64,000 nucleotides of DNA from Chrysoperla carnea (lineage: Eukaryota; Arthropoda; Insecta; Neuroptera; Chrysopidae): contig NC_058337.1 in NCBI RefSeq assembly GCF_905475395.1, positions 139,073,172 through 139,137,171 of the forward strand. The letters are read 5' to 3'. The notes under the pieces were generated by a model. That model saw nothing but the letters and a program-made list of their open reading frames with translations. It did no database searches and had not been told where the DNA came from. The position numbers were made by a program, and so were the translations under genes. Position 1 is the stretch's first letter; each line of letters opens with the position of its first letter. Shown here piece after piece: positions 49,994 to 59,275 of this stretch.

Positions 49994-50716
49994 CTACAGT
50001 TCAATAAATTCATCAAATCCATTCCTATAACGACCTGCATTCATAGAGAAATTTTTCATTATTACAACAAATCCATTTGGTGAACTCCAACAATGTCGAC
50101 ATAAATCATGAAATTTTTGAAAATTCATATCAGAGCCAACATGATCGTAGAATATGTGTTTTAGATTCATTTCGTCCGTTTTGAATAAAACCAAGCAATT
50201 AACATTGTCCCTTATGTTATGCTTTGGAACACGTGCGTAGCTTTGACATAGATAGAAACAATCAATTTTTCGATGACGGCCCATACTAAAGTATTCTCTA
50301 ATTCTCTGTTGTGAATGACAGCTCACATCATCAAAAATGAAAAGACTTTTTTCTCGAGCTTCATTCGGACTAAGAATTTCACTAGTATCACTAAATGGAA
50401 AATATCCAACCCCTTCCACTAATTTTAAAGTCTCTTCTAGTAATTGATATTTCGGTTGGTAAAGAGATTTACTATACACATAAATGTTTTCAAAGCGTAA
50501 ACCGTTTTCATCATAAATTAAATTCAACATAACATTGGTTTTACCACAACCACTAGGGCCACATATTATTGTTCGTAGTGAATCTGAAAATAGAGGACCA
50601 TGATATGTTTGTGTGTCTGTATTTTCTGGTATTAAATTTTCAACACTCAGAGCGGGTTGTTGTTTATGAAAACGCATTTTTAATGTAACTAAGACTAAAA
50701 TTTCAATACAACCCAT
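49994..50716 (-). CDS. atp: Packaging ATPase (element D)
   Basis: 240 aa, same protein as in element A; Walker A GPSGCGKT at residues 53-60 and Walker B at about 124-130. Reads toward the left TIR. Confidence 0.92.
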   Translation of the reverse strand: MGCIEILVLVTLKMRFHKQQPALSVENLIPENTDTQTYHGPLFSDSLRTIICGPSGCGKTNVMLNLIYDENGLRFENIYVYSKSLYQPKYQLLEETLKLVEGVGYFPFSDTSEILSPNEAREKSLFIFDDVSCHSQQRIREYFSMGRHRKIDCFYLCQSYARVPKHNIRDNVNCLVLFKTDEMNLKHIFYDHVGSDMNFQKFHDLCRHCWSSPNGFVVIMKNFSMNAGRYRNGFDEFIEL

Positions 50717-50747
50717 TTTATAAACATTTAAATATATGTGAACTTAA

Positions 50748-51533
50748 TTGTTTAAATCATTTAGTAGTATGTCACATCAGAAGCAACAACACAAAGGAAG
50801 AGGTATTGTTAACACACTTATAAATAAATTACCGTTTGAGTTACACATACCAACTTATCAATATTGTGGACCTGGAACTAAGCTGGCTGAACGATTAGCG
50901 CGTGGTGATAAACCAAAAAACGCATTGGATCAGGCTTGTATGGTACATGATATAGCATATTCAAAAAGTAAAGACTTAAAGGAGCGTCATCTAGCAGATA
51001 AACAATTAGCTGAAGCCGCTTGGAAACGTGCCAAAGCATCTGATTCAACAATTGGTGAAAAAGCATCCGCTTTATTCGTTACAGGCGCCATGAAGACAAA
51101 AACTTCACTTGGTATGGGATTAAAAAAGAAAAAGACGAAAAAGACAAAGAAAACTATAAACTTTACAGCATCAGTGCGAAAGGCACGAAATGCATTGAAA
51201 AAATCACAACCAACGGACTTAAAAGCAGCTGTAAAAATAGCAAAAGCAGCCGTGCGAGGTCAACGTATTAAAGCACCCACACGTGTAATACCAGTTCCAA
51301 AGTCTGGTGGTGTACTTCCATTAATTCCAATATTCGCAGGACTCTCTGCTTTAGGTGCTTTGGCTGGTGGAGCGTCGGGTATTGCTAAAGCCGTTACAAA
51401 TTATAAAAGTGCTCGTGATCAACTTAATGAGAGTCAAAGACACAACAAAACAATGGAAGCTATAGCAATGGGTAAAGGCTTGTATTTAAGACCGTACAAC
51501 AAAGGCATGGGGTTATATTTAGCAAAAAACTAA
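50748..51533 (+). CDS. PLA2-domain / pVI-like protein (element D)
   Basis: 261 aa, one residue (A for T in KPKNALDQ) different from element A. PLA2 motifs YCGPGT and HDIAY, basic stretch, hydrophobic helix and GLYL-containing tail all present. Ends GCA AAA AAC TAA. Confidence 0.85.
   Translation: MFKSFSSMSHQKQQHKGRGIVNTLINKLPFELHIPTYQYCGPGTKLAERLARGDKPKNALDQACMVHDIAYSKSKDLKERHLADKQLAEAAWKRAKASDSTIGEKASALFVTGAMKTKTSLGMGLKKKKTKKTKKTINFTASVRKARNALKKSQPTDLKAAVKIAKAAVRGQRIKAPTRVIPVPKSGGVLPLIPIFAGLSALGALAGGASGIAKAVTNYKSARDQLNESQRHNKTMEAIAMGKGLYLRPYNKGMGLYLAKN
51524..51530 (+). promoter_or_regulatory. -1 ribosomal frameshift site AAAAAAC (element D)
   Basis: Heptamer directly before the TAA at 51531-51533. 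Downstream stem: 51543-51552 with 51572-51582 (one bulged C at 51579), 12 nt after the heptamer; the loop is 19 nt. Confidence 0.75.
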
Positions 51534-51892
51534 TTGAAACGCTACCACGTAGAGCACTTTACGATACGGAGCTACGTGCGTATGCTAAACAATTTAAAAT
51601 TCCGTATTTTCGTGGTGTTTTTATGCGTGACACCCTACCCAAAAGACCATATAAATATGAAACAGGAATTATCAACCATGATGTATCCAAAAATAGTGGT
51701 ACACACTGGACGGCATATAAAAAGTACAATCGAAGTGTCATCTATTATGATAGTTTTGGAAATTTGAGACCGCCAGTGGAAGTCATTAAATATTTTAACG
51801 GATGTGACATTCAATATAATTTTGATAGACAACAACAGTTTAATACTCCGATTTGTGGACATCTATGTATACAATTTTTATTAAATAAATAA
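51530..51892 (+). CDS. pro: Adenovirus-type cysteine protease by -1 frameshift (element D)
   Basis: 120 codons after the shift, ending at TAA 51890-51892. His in GTHW, Asp in YYDSFG, Cys in ICGHLC. There is no ATG upstream of the conserved KIPYFRGVF block: the frame is closed by a TAA about 48 nt before the slippery site, and none of the codons between is ATG. The fusion would be about 380 aa. Confidence 0.8.
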   Translation, partial: LIETLPRRALYDTELRAYAKQFKIPYFRGVFMRDTLPKRPYKYETGIINHDVSKNSGTHWTAYKKYNRSVIYYDSFGNLRPPVEVIKYFNGCDIQYNFDRQQQFNTPICGHLCIQFLLNK

Positions 51893-51929
51893 ACCAGCAA
51901 ATCTTGTATTCACTTCATTCAAAATCAAG

Positions 51930-52607
51930 ATGTCATACATGCTTACATTTACAGGGAATAGCTCTTTTTTAACAACAGACTATTCTCCACCAATTGAATT
52001 AGATAAAAATGAAAATTATGAAATGGGTCTAGTAGATTTACAAGGGTACAATTCCATACCTAATATACACAGCCACAATAACATGTTTTATTACGATGAT
52101 AAAGTTATAGAAATACCACCAGGGTCTTATGAAGTTGAAGATATTGAACGTTATTTAAAAGAAGCTGTAGGCGATGAGGTGACACTACAAATAAATGCTA
52201 ATACAAATACATTAAAATGTGAAATAAAGTGTACCGTGATAATAAACTGTGAACCATCAGATTCTGTTTGTCGCATGTTGGGATTTAATAAACGAAAACT
52301 AGATGCAAATAAAAGACATGAAAGTGACAATACAGTTAATATTTTACCTGTAGAAACAATTTATGTTCAATGTAATATTACAAATGGATCGTATCATAAC
52401 AATGAAATCAGTCACACATTGTTTCATTTTTCACCAAATCTACCACCAGGTTATAAAATTGTGATACATCCTATGAATGTTATTTATTTACCAATCAACT
52501 GTCAAACTATAAGCAACATTACGCTCACGTTAGTGGACCAAACTGGTAAATTAGTTAACTTTCGAGGTGAAAACATTACAATTGGATTACACTTGAAAAA
52601 GATATAA
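51930..52607 (+). CDS. penton: Penton protein (element D)
   Basis: 225 aa, matching element A's penton except for a few residues (H for Y in NIHSHNN, Q for R and T for M near the C-terminus). Stop TAA shares its last A with the next ATG. Confidence 0.85.
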   Translation: MSYMLTFTGNSSFLTTDYSPPIELDKNENYEMGLVDLQGYNSIPNIHSHNNMFYYDDKVIEIPPGSYEVEDIERYLKEAVGDEVTLQINANTNTLKCEIKCTVIINCEPSDSVCRMLGFNKRKLDANKRHESDNTVNILPVETIYVQCNITNGSYHNNEISHTLFHFSPNLPPGYKIVIHPMNVIYLPINCQTISNITLTLVDQTGKLVNFRGENITIGLHLKKI

Positions 52608-52786
52608 TGGGTTTTGTATTTAATCATCCTACACGTTATGCTGGAGGCAGTGTTTCTACAAACCGTCTCATAAAACAACCTCAATCGAGCAACAATAGAA
52701 TAAATAATCACAAACAGTTATCATACGAAAATAGAAAATTTCTTCAATCAATTGGCTTAAAACTAAAACGGCCAATTGTTGGGTAA
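52607..52786 (+). CDS. Small basic 59-aa protein (element D)
   Basis: Equivalent of 13123-13302, with TAATG overlap with penton and stop at 52784-52786. One residue changes (N for K in RINNHK), and the frame is kept, as expected of a real gene. It ends 72 nt before the MCP start. Confidence 0.65.
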   Translation: MGFVFNHPTRYAGGSVSTNRLIKQPQSSNNRINNHKQLSYENRKFLQSIGLKLKRPIVG

Positions 52787-52858
52787 AATTTAGTTGCTGG
52801 TTTAAAATAAAGAAATCAGTTATACGAATAAAATTCAATTGTATTAAGAAGAAGAAGA

Positions 52859-54055
52859 ATGGCAGAAATACTAGAAGTGACCAATGTACCTGAGTACGAT
52901 AATGTTATTACAGGATTAGAGTATCACAACCACCAAGCTTATAATTCATCGAAATTTGAATCAAGCGATGAGAGTAGAATTTGCATTCAATCACAAGACT
53001 TGTACACATTACCAAGTGAAAGTGTTTTAAATATCGAAGGTCAAGTGACTGATGATGATGATACAAATGTAGCCAGCTTCATATCGAATGCTATATCATT
53101 TATGTTTCATGAAATTCGTTATGAAATTGGTGGTAAGGTAATTGATGTGATTAATAACGTAGGCATCGTTAGCACTATAAAAAACTATCTATCCCTAAAC
53201 GAAAATCAAAGTAAAGCTTTAGAGAATGCTGGCTTTGGTGAAAATTTTAAAAAGAATGCTGCTGGTTACTTCAATGTTCGTATTCCGTTGAAAATGTATA
53301 TGGGTTTTTTTGAAGATTATCCTAAAATTCTCGTAAACATGAAACAAGAAATCGTTATTGTTCGTGCAAATGATGATATTAATTGTTTTACCTCAACTGT
53401 CGCAACAAGCAAACCTAAAATTAAAATCAACAAATTAGAATGGTGTGTTCCATACGTTAAAGTGTCTGATAAAATGCGAGTCGAATTATACAACTTAGTC
53501 AATCAAAATGATGATTTGAGGTTATGGTTTCGATCAATGGAATGTCTACTTATACCAGAACTACCATTAACTGATAGACATGTGTGGAGTGTTAAAACTA
53601 GTGTAGAATGTCCTAACTACGCTGTTATCTGTTTCCAAACAAATCGTGACCGCAACATTTTAAAAGATTCCAGTCAGTTCGACCATTGTAACATAACAAA
53701 TTTGAAAGTCTATTTAAATGGTGAAGCCTACCCATATGTGAATTTGAATCTAAATTACACAAATAATCAAACAGCGTTACTGTATGAAATGTATTGCAAT
53801 TTTCAAAAATCGTACTATAGACGCTCTATAACAGAACCATTGCTAGATAAAGAAACGTTTATAAATAAATCACCTCTATTTGTCATTGACTGTTCGAAGC
53901 ACCCAGAGTCACTTAAATCTACAACAGTGGACTTGCGCGTTGAGTTTGAAGCTAGTGTTAATTTCCCAGCTAAAACGCGTGCGTATTGTATAGTGTTCCA
54001 TGATCGATTATTTAAATACAATCCACTCACGAATATTGTGAATAGAGTGGTTTAA
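52859..54055 (+). CDS. mcp: Major capsid protein, double jelly roll (element D)
   Basis: 398 aa, as in element A with two or three substitutions. It is preceded by GAAGAAGAAGA directly before the ATG. Confidence 0.9.
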   Translation: MAEILEVTNVPEYDNVITGLEYHNHQAYNSSKFESSDESRICIQSQDLYTLPSESVLNIEGQVTDDDDTNVASFISNAISFMFHEIRYEIGGKVIDVINNVGIVSTIKNYLSLNENQSKALENAGFGENFKKNAAGYFNVRIPLKMYMGFFEDYPKILVNMKQEIVIVRANDDINCFTSTVATSKPKIKINKLEWCVPYVKVSDKMRVELYNLVNQNDDLRLWFRSMECLLIPELPLTDRHVWSVKTSVECPNYAVICFQTNRDRNILKDSSQFDHCNITNLKVYLNGEAYPYVNLNLNYTNNQTALLYEMYCNFQKSYYRRSITEPLLDKETFINKSPLFVIDCSKHPESLKSTTVDLRVEFEASVNFPAKTRAYCIVFHDRLFKYNPLTNIVNRVV

Positions 54056-54056
54056 A

Positions 54057-54545
54057 ATGGCGTACATAGTGGACGTACAGGGTTTCAAAGTAAACAATGA
54101 ATTCATCGTTAAAGAACTTAGTTTTGTGGATACAAATGGGAACCATTTTGGACATTATGTATTCAAACCACCATTTCCATTTAACACATTAAGTGATTCA
54201 GATAAGAAACAAACAATTTGGCTCTCAAATAATTACCATGGCTTATACTGGAATCAAGGAGCCACCGATTATTGTGAGTTATCAACCATTTTAACACATA
54301 TTGCTAATCATAATGTAATATACTGCAAAGGTGAAGAAAAGAAAATTTGGATTAAAAAATTAATTCGAAATTCAACAAGGGCAGTCCACATTGAAAATTT
54401 GGATGGTGGAAAACCACTTCATAGGAATGACAGTGTATCAAAAGCTATATGCATCTATCAACATAAACATTGTACCACAAATATTATTATGTATTTATTA
54501 CATTATTTTTTTAATAGATCTTTATACGGAGGTGCTTGTTGTTGA
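54057..54545 (+). CDS. Conserved Polinton protein ORF162 (element D)
   Basis: 162 aa, starting 1 nt after the MCP stop (TAAAATGG). Same protein as 11361-11849 with changes near the C-terminus (R for K in PLHRND, I for L in SKAICI). Confidence 0.75.
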   Translation: MAYIVDVQGFKVNNEFIVKELSFVDTNGNHFGHYVFKPPFPFNTLSDSDKKQTIWLSNNYHGLYWNQGATDYCELSTILTHIANHNVIYCKGEEKKIWIKKLIRNSTRAVHIENLDGGKPLHRNDSVSKAICIYQHKHCTTNIIMYLLHYFFNRSLYGGACC

Positions 54546-54824
54546 TAAATTAGTGTTAATGATTAAAAAAGTTTTAACAATAAATAATATTAAAAATAAA
54601 ATAATTGTCTTTATTCATATTTTGTATTTTGTTTTAATCTAAAATTGTAATTTTTTTTAAATAAAATCTTATCTGTAATTTTAAATCTTATCTGTAGTAC
54701 AAGTTGATTTATTATTCCTTATAAAGAGCATATTATATAGGTTGATTGATGATGCTTGTTAGGTTATTAAGCGCTGTTTATTAACTGTATAGATCATTTA
54801 ACTTGTGAGCTTTCATGTGATAAC
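54546..54824. promoter_or_regulatory. Intergenic region upstream of the DUF8207-like gene (element D)
   Basis: AT-rich with AATAAAATAATTG (poly(A)-like) at about 54595 and the TATA-like TTATAAAGAGCATATTATATAGG at about 54718-54740. Contains a short duplication, AAATCTTATCTGTA. Confidence 0.4.
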
Positions 54825-55799
54825 ATGCTTCAGACAACGAAACAGCTAGCTAAGTTGAGCGATATTATACAGAAAAAGTATAACGCACTCAAAGCTGATG
54901 AACAAAGAGCGACCATTTCATTAGAAAAAACATTTAAGCCCATCACTGATCCGCTGAATCAGCTAGTAGAAAAACAAGAGAACGAAAACGATTTTACTCG
55001 AATTAATATAAAACGCAAGATAGAAGATGATACCTTAGAAGACAATAAAGATGAACTATTAAATTATACGCCAATGAAGGCTCGAAAATTATTTGAAGAT
55101 ACTCCAGTAGTCACAAAACAAAATCTATCAGACACCTATGAGGATGAGGCATTACACACTCCTGATGTTGTATTTAGGGAGGTTATAAAATCACAAGAGA
55201 ATAATCATCATGCACTTCAACATTTTACAAAGACTTATGGAGATGTGGCTGGTAAATACATTTATTTTATATTATCGAATAAAGATGATAAGCTTATCGA
55301 TAATATTTACGGATTACGTTATGATAATGCTGCTGATAGATTATATGTAGGTAATTCAGTTGTTTACATTAAGCATAACAATATACAAGTCAACGAAAAA
55401 TGGTATGACGGAACATCAGGTTTATATGAGCTTTTAGTAAAACAGATACCAAAAAATTATTCAGAGCAAGACATGCGTAACTATTTGGAAATTGTAACAT
55501 CAACAAACGCTAATAGACGGAATTATGACTCTCAGGGTCAAATTCAAGGAACTAAAAGTTTTAAGTATAAAAATATCATTAAGAAACATCTATACCCATC
55601 GGCTCCTGCTTCTGGTAGCGGTCTAACATTATCACGAGTAACTAATAATCCCATAGACTATGTGTACTGGAATACAATCGATGAACTTTGTGACAGATTA
55701 CGGCTGTTATGCGCATCACGTGACGCGGGAAATTTCAGCCATCAAAATGAAATCAATAGTTTGATACAAGAGTTAAGGGAAGAAAATATAATATACTGA
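54825..55799 (+). CDS. DUF8207-like conserved protein (element D)
   Basis: 324 aa. About 20 substitutions from element A's copy, more than in the capsid genes, mostly in the central linker (EALHTPDVVFREVIKS) and around GQIQGTKSFKYKN. The conserved C-terminal block is unchanged. Confidence 0.75.
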   Translation: MLQTTKQLAKLSDIIQKKYNALKADEQRATISLEKTFKPITDPLNQLVEKQENENDFTRINIKRKIEDDTLEDNKDELLNYTPMKARKLFEDTPVVTKQNLSDTYEDEALHTPDVVFREVIKSQENNHHALQHFTKTYGDVAGKYIYFILSNKDDKLIDNIYGLRYDNAADRLYVGNSVVYIKHNNIQVNEKWYDGTSGLYELLVKQIPKNYSEQDMRNYLEIVTSTNANRRNYDSQGQIQGTKSFKYKNIIKKHLYPSAPASGSGLTLSRVTNNPIDYVYWNTIDELCDRLRLLCASRDAGNFSHQNEINSLIQELREENIIY

Positions 55800-56708
55800 A
55801 AACCATACCGGTTTCTAAACAGACCAGTATTAAACAGGTCAAAACCTGTATTAAACAGATACAGACCAGTATTAAACAGGTTAAAACCAGTATTAAACAG
55901 GTACAGGCCAGTATTAAACAGACCTGTTTACATACAGACCTGTTTAGATACAGATCTGTTTAGATACAGACCTGTTTAGAAAGAGACCTGTTTAGATACA
56001 GACCTGTTTAGAAACAGACCTGTTTAGAAACAGACCTGTTTAGAAAGAGACCTGTTTAGAAAGAGACCTGTTTAGATACAGACCTGTTTAGAAAGAGACC
56101 TGTTTAGAAAGAGACCTGTTTAGAAAGAGACCTGTTTAGAAACAGACCTGTTTAGAAAGAGACCTGTTTAGAAAGAGACCTGTTTAGATACAGACCTGTT
56201 TAGAAACAGACCTGTTTAGAAAGAGACCTGTTTAGAAAGAGACCTGTTTAGAAAGAGACCTGTTTAGAAAGAGACCTGTTTAGAAACAGACCTGTTTAGA
56301 AACAGACCTGTTTAGAAAGAGACCTGTTTAGAAAGAGACCTGTTTAGAAAGAGACCTGTTTAGAAAGAGACCTGTTTAGAAAGAGACCTGTTTAGAAAGA
56401 GACCTGTTTAGAAAGAGACCTGTTTAGAAACAGACCTGTTTAGAAACAGACCTGTTTAGAAAGAGACCTGTTTAGAAAGAGACCTGTTTAGAAAGAGACC
56501 TGTTTAGAAAGAGACCTGTTTAGAAACAGACCTGTTTAGAAACAGACCTGTTTAGATACAGACCTGTTTAGAAAGAGACCTGTTTAGATACAGACCTGTT
56601 TAGAAAGAGACCTGTTTAGATACAGACCTGTTTAGATACAGACCTGTTTAGAAACAGACCTGTTTAGAAACAGACCTGTTTAGAAAGAGACCTGTTTCTT
56701 ATTAGACC
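55800..56708. repeat. Minisatellite of element D (few 21-bp, then ~48 16-bp units)
   Basis: Five 21-bp units (CAGTATTAAACAGGTCAAAAC type) followed by tandem CCTGTTTAGAAAGAGA / ...AAACAGA / ...ATACAGA 16-mers. Same location as the all-21-bp array of element A. Confidence 0.93.
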
Positions 56709-56774
56709 TGTTTAGATTTTATATTTATTATATGTAATTATTTAAATTACATCATAACCTATTGAGAACTCATT

Positions 56775-57470
56775 ATGAATGGTATAGATAAATTTGGAAG
56801 TCCTCTCTTCAAAAATTATCAAGATTCATATACATCACATAATGAATCAATACTTCGATGTAATGGCGGAAATAATTGCTTCGATGCAAAACAAAGACGA
56901 ATTGTGAATGTTGGGAAACCTATAAATAAGCAAGATGTTGTGAACTTGGAAAGTCTTGGGCAGTGTTTGTCATTAGATGATGAAGAATCATACTTTGACG
57001 CAAAAAATAAAAAAATAAGTAATGTAGCAAGTCCAGAATTTTCAACTGATGCTGTGGATTTATACACCCTTATCAATCATGTTAGTGATAAAATCAATAA
57101 CACTACTGAAATATTTAACGAGAGTCTGAAAAAATTAAATGGTTATTTTCGAATATCAATACGTAATACACAACCAACAAAATTTTATTCAGATCCAACT
57201 GCTGATTTTGCATGGTATATATTGGAAAATAATACAAGAGTTTATGTATTTAGATTCCCAATCTCTGTGATGATACATCATTTAGATATTAAACCAACAT
57301 ACTGTGAGGTCTTCAAAAACGATACTATTATAGATAAAAATAAACTTAATACATTAAAATCAAACGATTATTTAACGTTTGGTATTCCTAAAAGTTTCAT
57401 GACTACAAACTCTGATTCCATGTTATTATATGTTGACATTGGTATAAAATATAAATTAATAGATGGATAA
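56775..57470 (+). CDS. Fibre/attachment-like protein (element D)
   Basis: 231 aa with the two FDAK...NV...P...D.V.L..L repeats. It differs from element A at about ten positions (for example SPLFKNY for CSLLKNY, DDEES for DDKES). Ends overlapping the integrase ATG by 8 nt. Confidence 0.65.
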   Translation: MNGIDKFGSPLFKNYQDSYTSHNESILRCNGGNNCFDAKQRRIVNVGKPINKQDVVNLESLGQCLSLDDEESYFDAKNKKISNVASPEFSTDAVDLYTLINHVSDKINNTTEIFNESLKKLNGYFRISIRNTQPTKFYSDPTADFAWYILENNTRVYVFRFPISVMIHHLDIKPTYCEVFKNDTIIDKNKLNTLKSNDYLTFGIPKSFMTTNSDSMLLYVDIGIKYKLIDG

Positions 57471-58386
57471 AAGACGAATTGTTGTGAATGAGCTACATAA
57501 ACCAGCTCGACGTAATTATCCAAGAAGGCGTGTAATCATTAAGGGGCTCAATGATTTATTTCAAGCTGATTTGGTAGAAATGATCCCGTATGCAAGACAA
57601 AATACCAACTTTAAATATATTTTGGTGGTCATCGATTGCTTCTCCAAATATAGCTGGGCTATGCCACTAAAGTCCAAGAGTGCTGTGGATGTCACTAATG
57701 CCATGGAACAGATTATAAAAGATCGTACACCTAAAAACCTTCAAACTGATAATGGTACGGAATTCTATAATGAAAAATTTAAGAGATTGATGAAAGAGTA
57801 CAACATAAACCATTATTCTGTATATTCAACTAAAAAGGCGTGTATTGTGGAAAGATTTATACGCACACTGAAATCGATGATGTACAAACATTTCAGTTTG
57901 TATGGTAATTATAAATGGATAAAAGTATTACCGGAATTGATTAAACAGTACAATAATTCATACCATCGGACAATCAGGATGAAGCCATCACAAGTCAATA
58001 CACGAAACGAAAAACGGATTTTAAAAGATTCATACAATCATATTAAGATGGTGGGTCCAAAACAAAAATTTACAGTTGGCGATCATGTAAGGATAAGTAA
58101 ATTTAGAACGACGTTTGCTCGTGGTTTTCATCCATCATGGACACCAGAAATATTCACCATTCGCGAGGTGAAACTTACAAACCCAAGAACATATTTACTG
58201 AAGGACTACAACAACGAAGATATAAAGGGTGGTTTCTATGCCGAAGAATTACAAAAAGTTCACGATCCAAACATTTATTTAGTGGAAAAGGTCTTAGCTA
58301 AACATGGATCCAAAGTTAAAGTCCGGTGGTTAGGGTTCGACTCTTTACACGATTCATATATTGATAAAAAAAGTCTCCTTTTATAG
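57463..58386 (+). CDS. int: Polinton integrase with chromodomain (element D)
   Basis: 307 aa, catalytic D36, D96, E130 and C-terminal chromodomain present. Differs from element A in two residues (P for R before NIYLVEK, H for R in LAKHGSK). Confidence 0.93.
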   Translation: MDKRRIVVNELHKPARRNYPRRRVIIKGLNDLFQADLVEMIPYARQNTNFKYILVVIDCFSKYSWAMPLKSKSAVDVTNAMEQIIKDRTPKNLQTDNGTEFYNEKFKRLMKEYNINHYSVYSTKKACIVERFIRTLKSMMYKHFSLYGNYKWIKVLPELIKQYNNSYHRTIRMKPSQVNTRNEKRILKDSYNHIKMVGPKQKFTVGDHVRISKFRTTFARGFHPSWTPEIFTIREVKLTNPRTYLLKDYNNEDIKGGFYAEELQKVHDPNIYLVEKVLAKHGSKVKVRWLGFDSLHDSYIDKKSLLL

Positions 58387-58609
58387 TGGAACGTTTTTAT
58401 GAACATACTTGTAACAATAAAAAATTTGTTATAGTGGACCGTTTTTGTGAACATATTTGTGTTTTATAAAAAAATAAATAAAAAATATCACATTGTAAAA
58501 ATATTATTTTTATTGTAAAATTTTATCTATAACATATAAAAACAGAGTTGTATTATAATAATATTTAAAAAATATATATTTATAAATTATCGAAAATACA
58601 TTATAATTA
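58387..58609. terminator. Shared 3' region of integrase and ORF141 (element D)
   Basis: AT-rich, convergent gene ends, AATAAA (AATAAATAAAAAAT near 58474) on the + strand and TTTATT on the other. Includes GTGGA(A/C)CGTTTTT(A/G)TGAACATA repeated twice (58386-58406, 58435-58455). Confidence 0.4.
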
Positions 58610-59035
58610 TTATTCTGAAAAGTGTCCATTGTCACCATCATCATCTTTCTTCATAAGATAATTTTCAATTATTTCTTTCACTTGAACATAGTCGGATAAC
58701 TCGTCTGATGTAAATACACTGTAGTAAGATTGTTCAAAAATGGATAGTCCTACAATTCCATCTTTTTGTCCAGAGTGGATATTTTTTAAAATCCAGTTCC
58801 AAATTTGTTTGTCTTCATCGTCTGACGATGGGGAAAATTTCACTTCTAAGTCCATTTGTTCTACCTTATCAATAAGGTAGTTTAAAGTTTCCGGTCGACC
58901 ACATTTAATTGCCATATTAACTAATGTTTTAAAATACTTTGTTAACACATTGTTTAAAGTACTTAAACTACAATTTTCTTTAATCATATTAACAATACAG
59001 TTGTTATCACTAGTATGATTACCAAAGTCTTGCAT
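58610..59035 (-). CDS. Conserved Polinton protein ORF141 (element D)
   Basis: 141 aa, as in elements A and C, with a Gly in the acidic tail (KKDDDGDNGHFSE). Promoter block GTGGTGGGGGTGTC upstream at about 59100-59115 (- strand). Confidence 0.7.
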   Translation of the reverse strand: MQDFGNHTSDNNCIVNMIKENCSLSTLNNVLTKYFKTLVNMAIKCGRPETLNYLIDKVEQMDLEVKFSPSSDDEDKQIWNWILKNIHSGQKDGIVGLSIFEQSYYSVFTSDELSDYVQVKEIIENYLMKKDDDGDNGHFSE

Positions 59036-59275
59036 TTTGTATGTTTAAACTAACACTAAATTGTTTTCTATAATAATTCTACCTAACTATCAATTTTTTG
59101 ACACCCCCACCACTACTCTATCAATTGTTCATGCGCACTACTCTATCAATTGTTTGTACACCTATCACAATACCGAACCACTTTGAGGATCATCACAACA
59201 ACAGCAGGACACATTTCTGAAACAACAGCAAAAATTAGCTAAATATTAAAAACATAAAATATAAAATACTTACAC

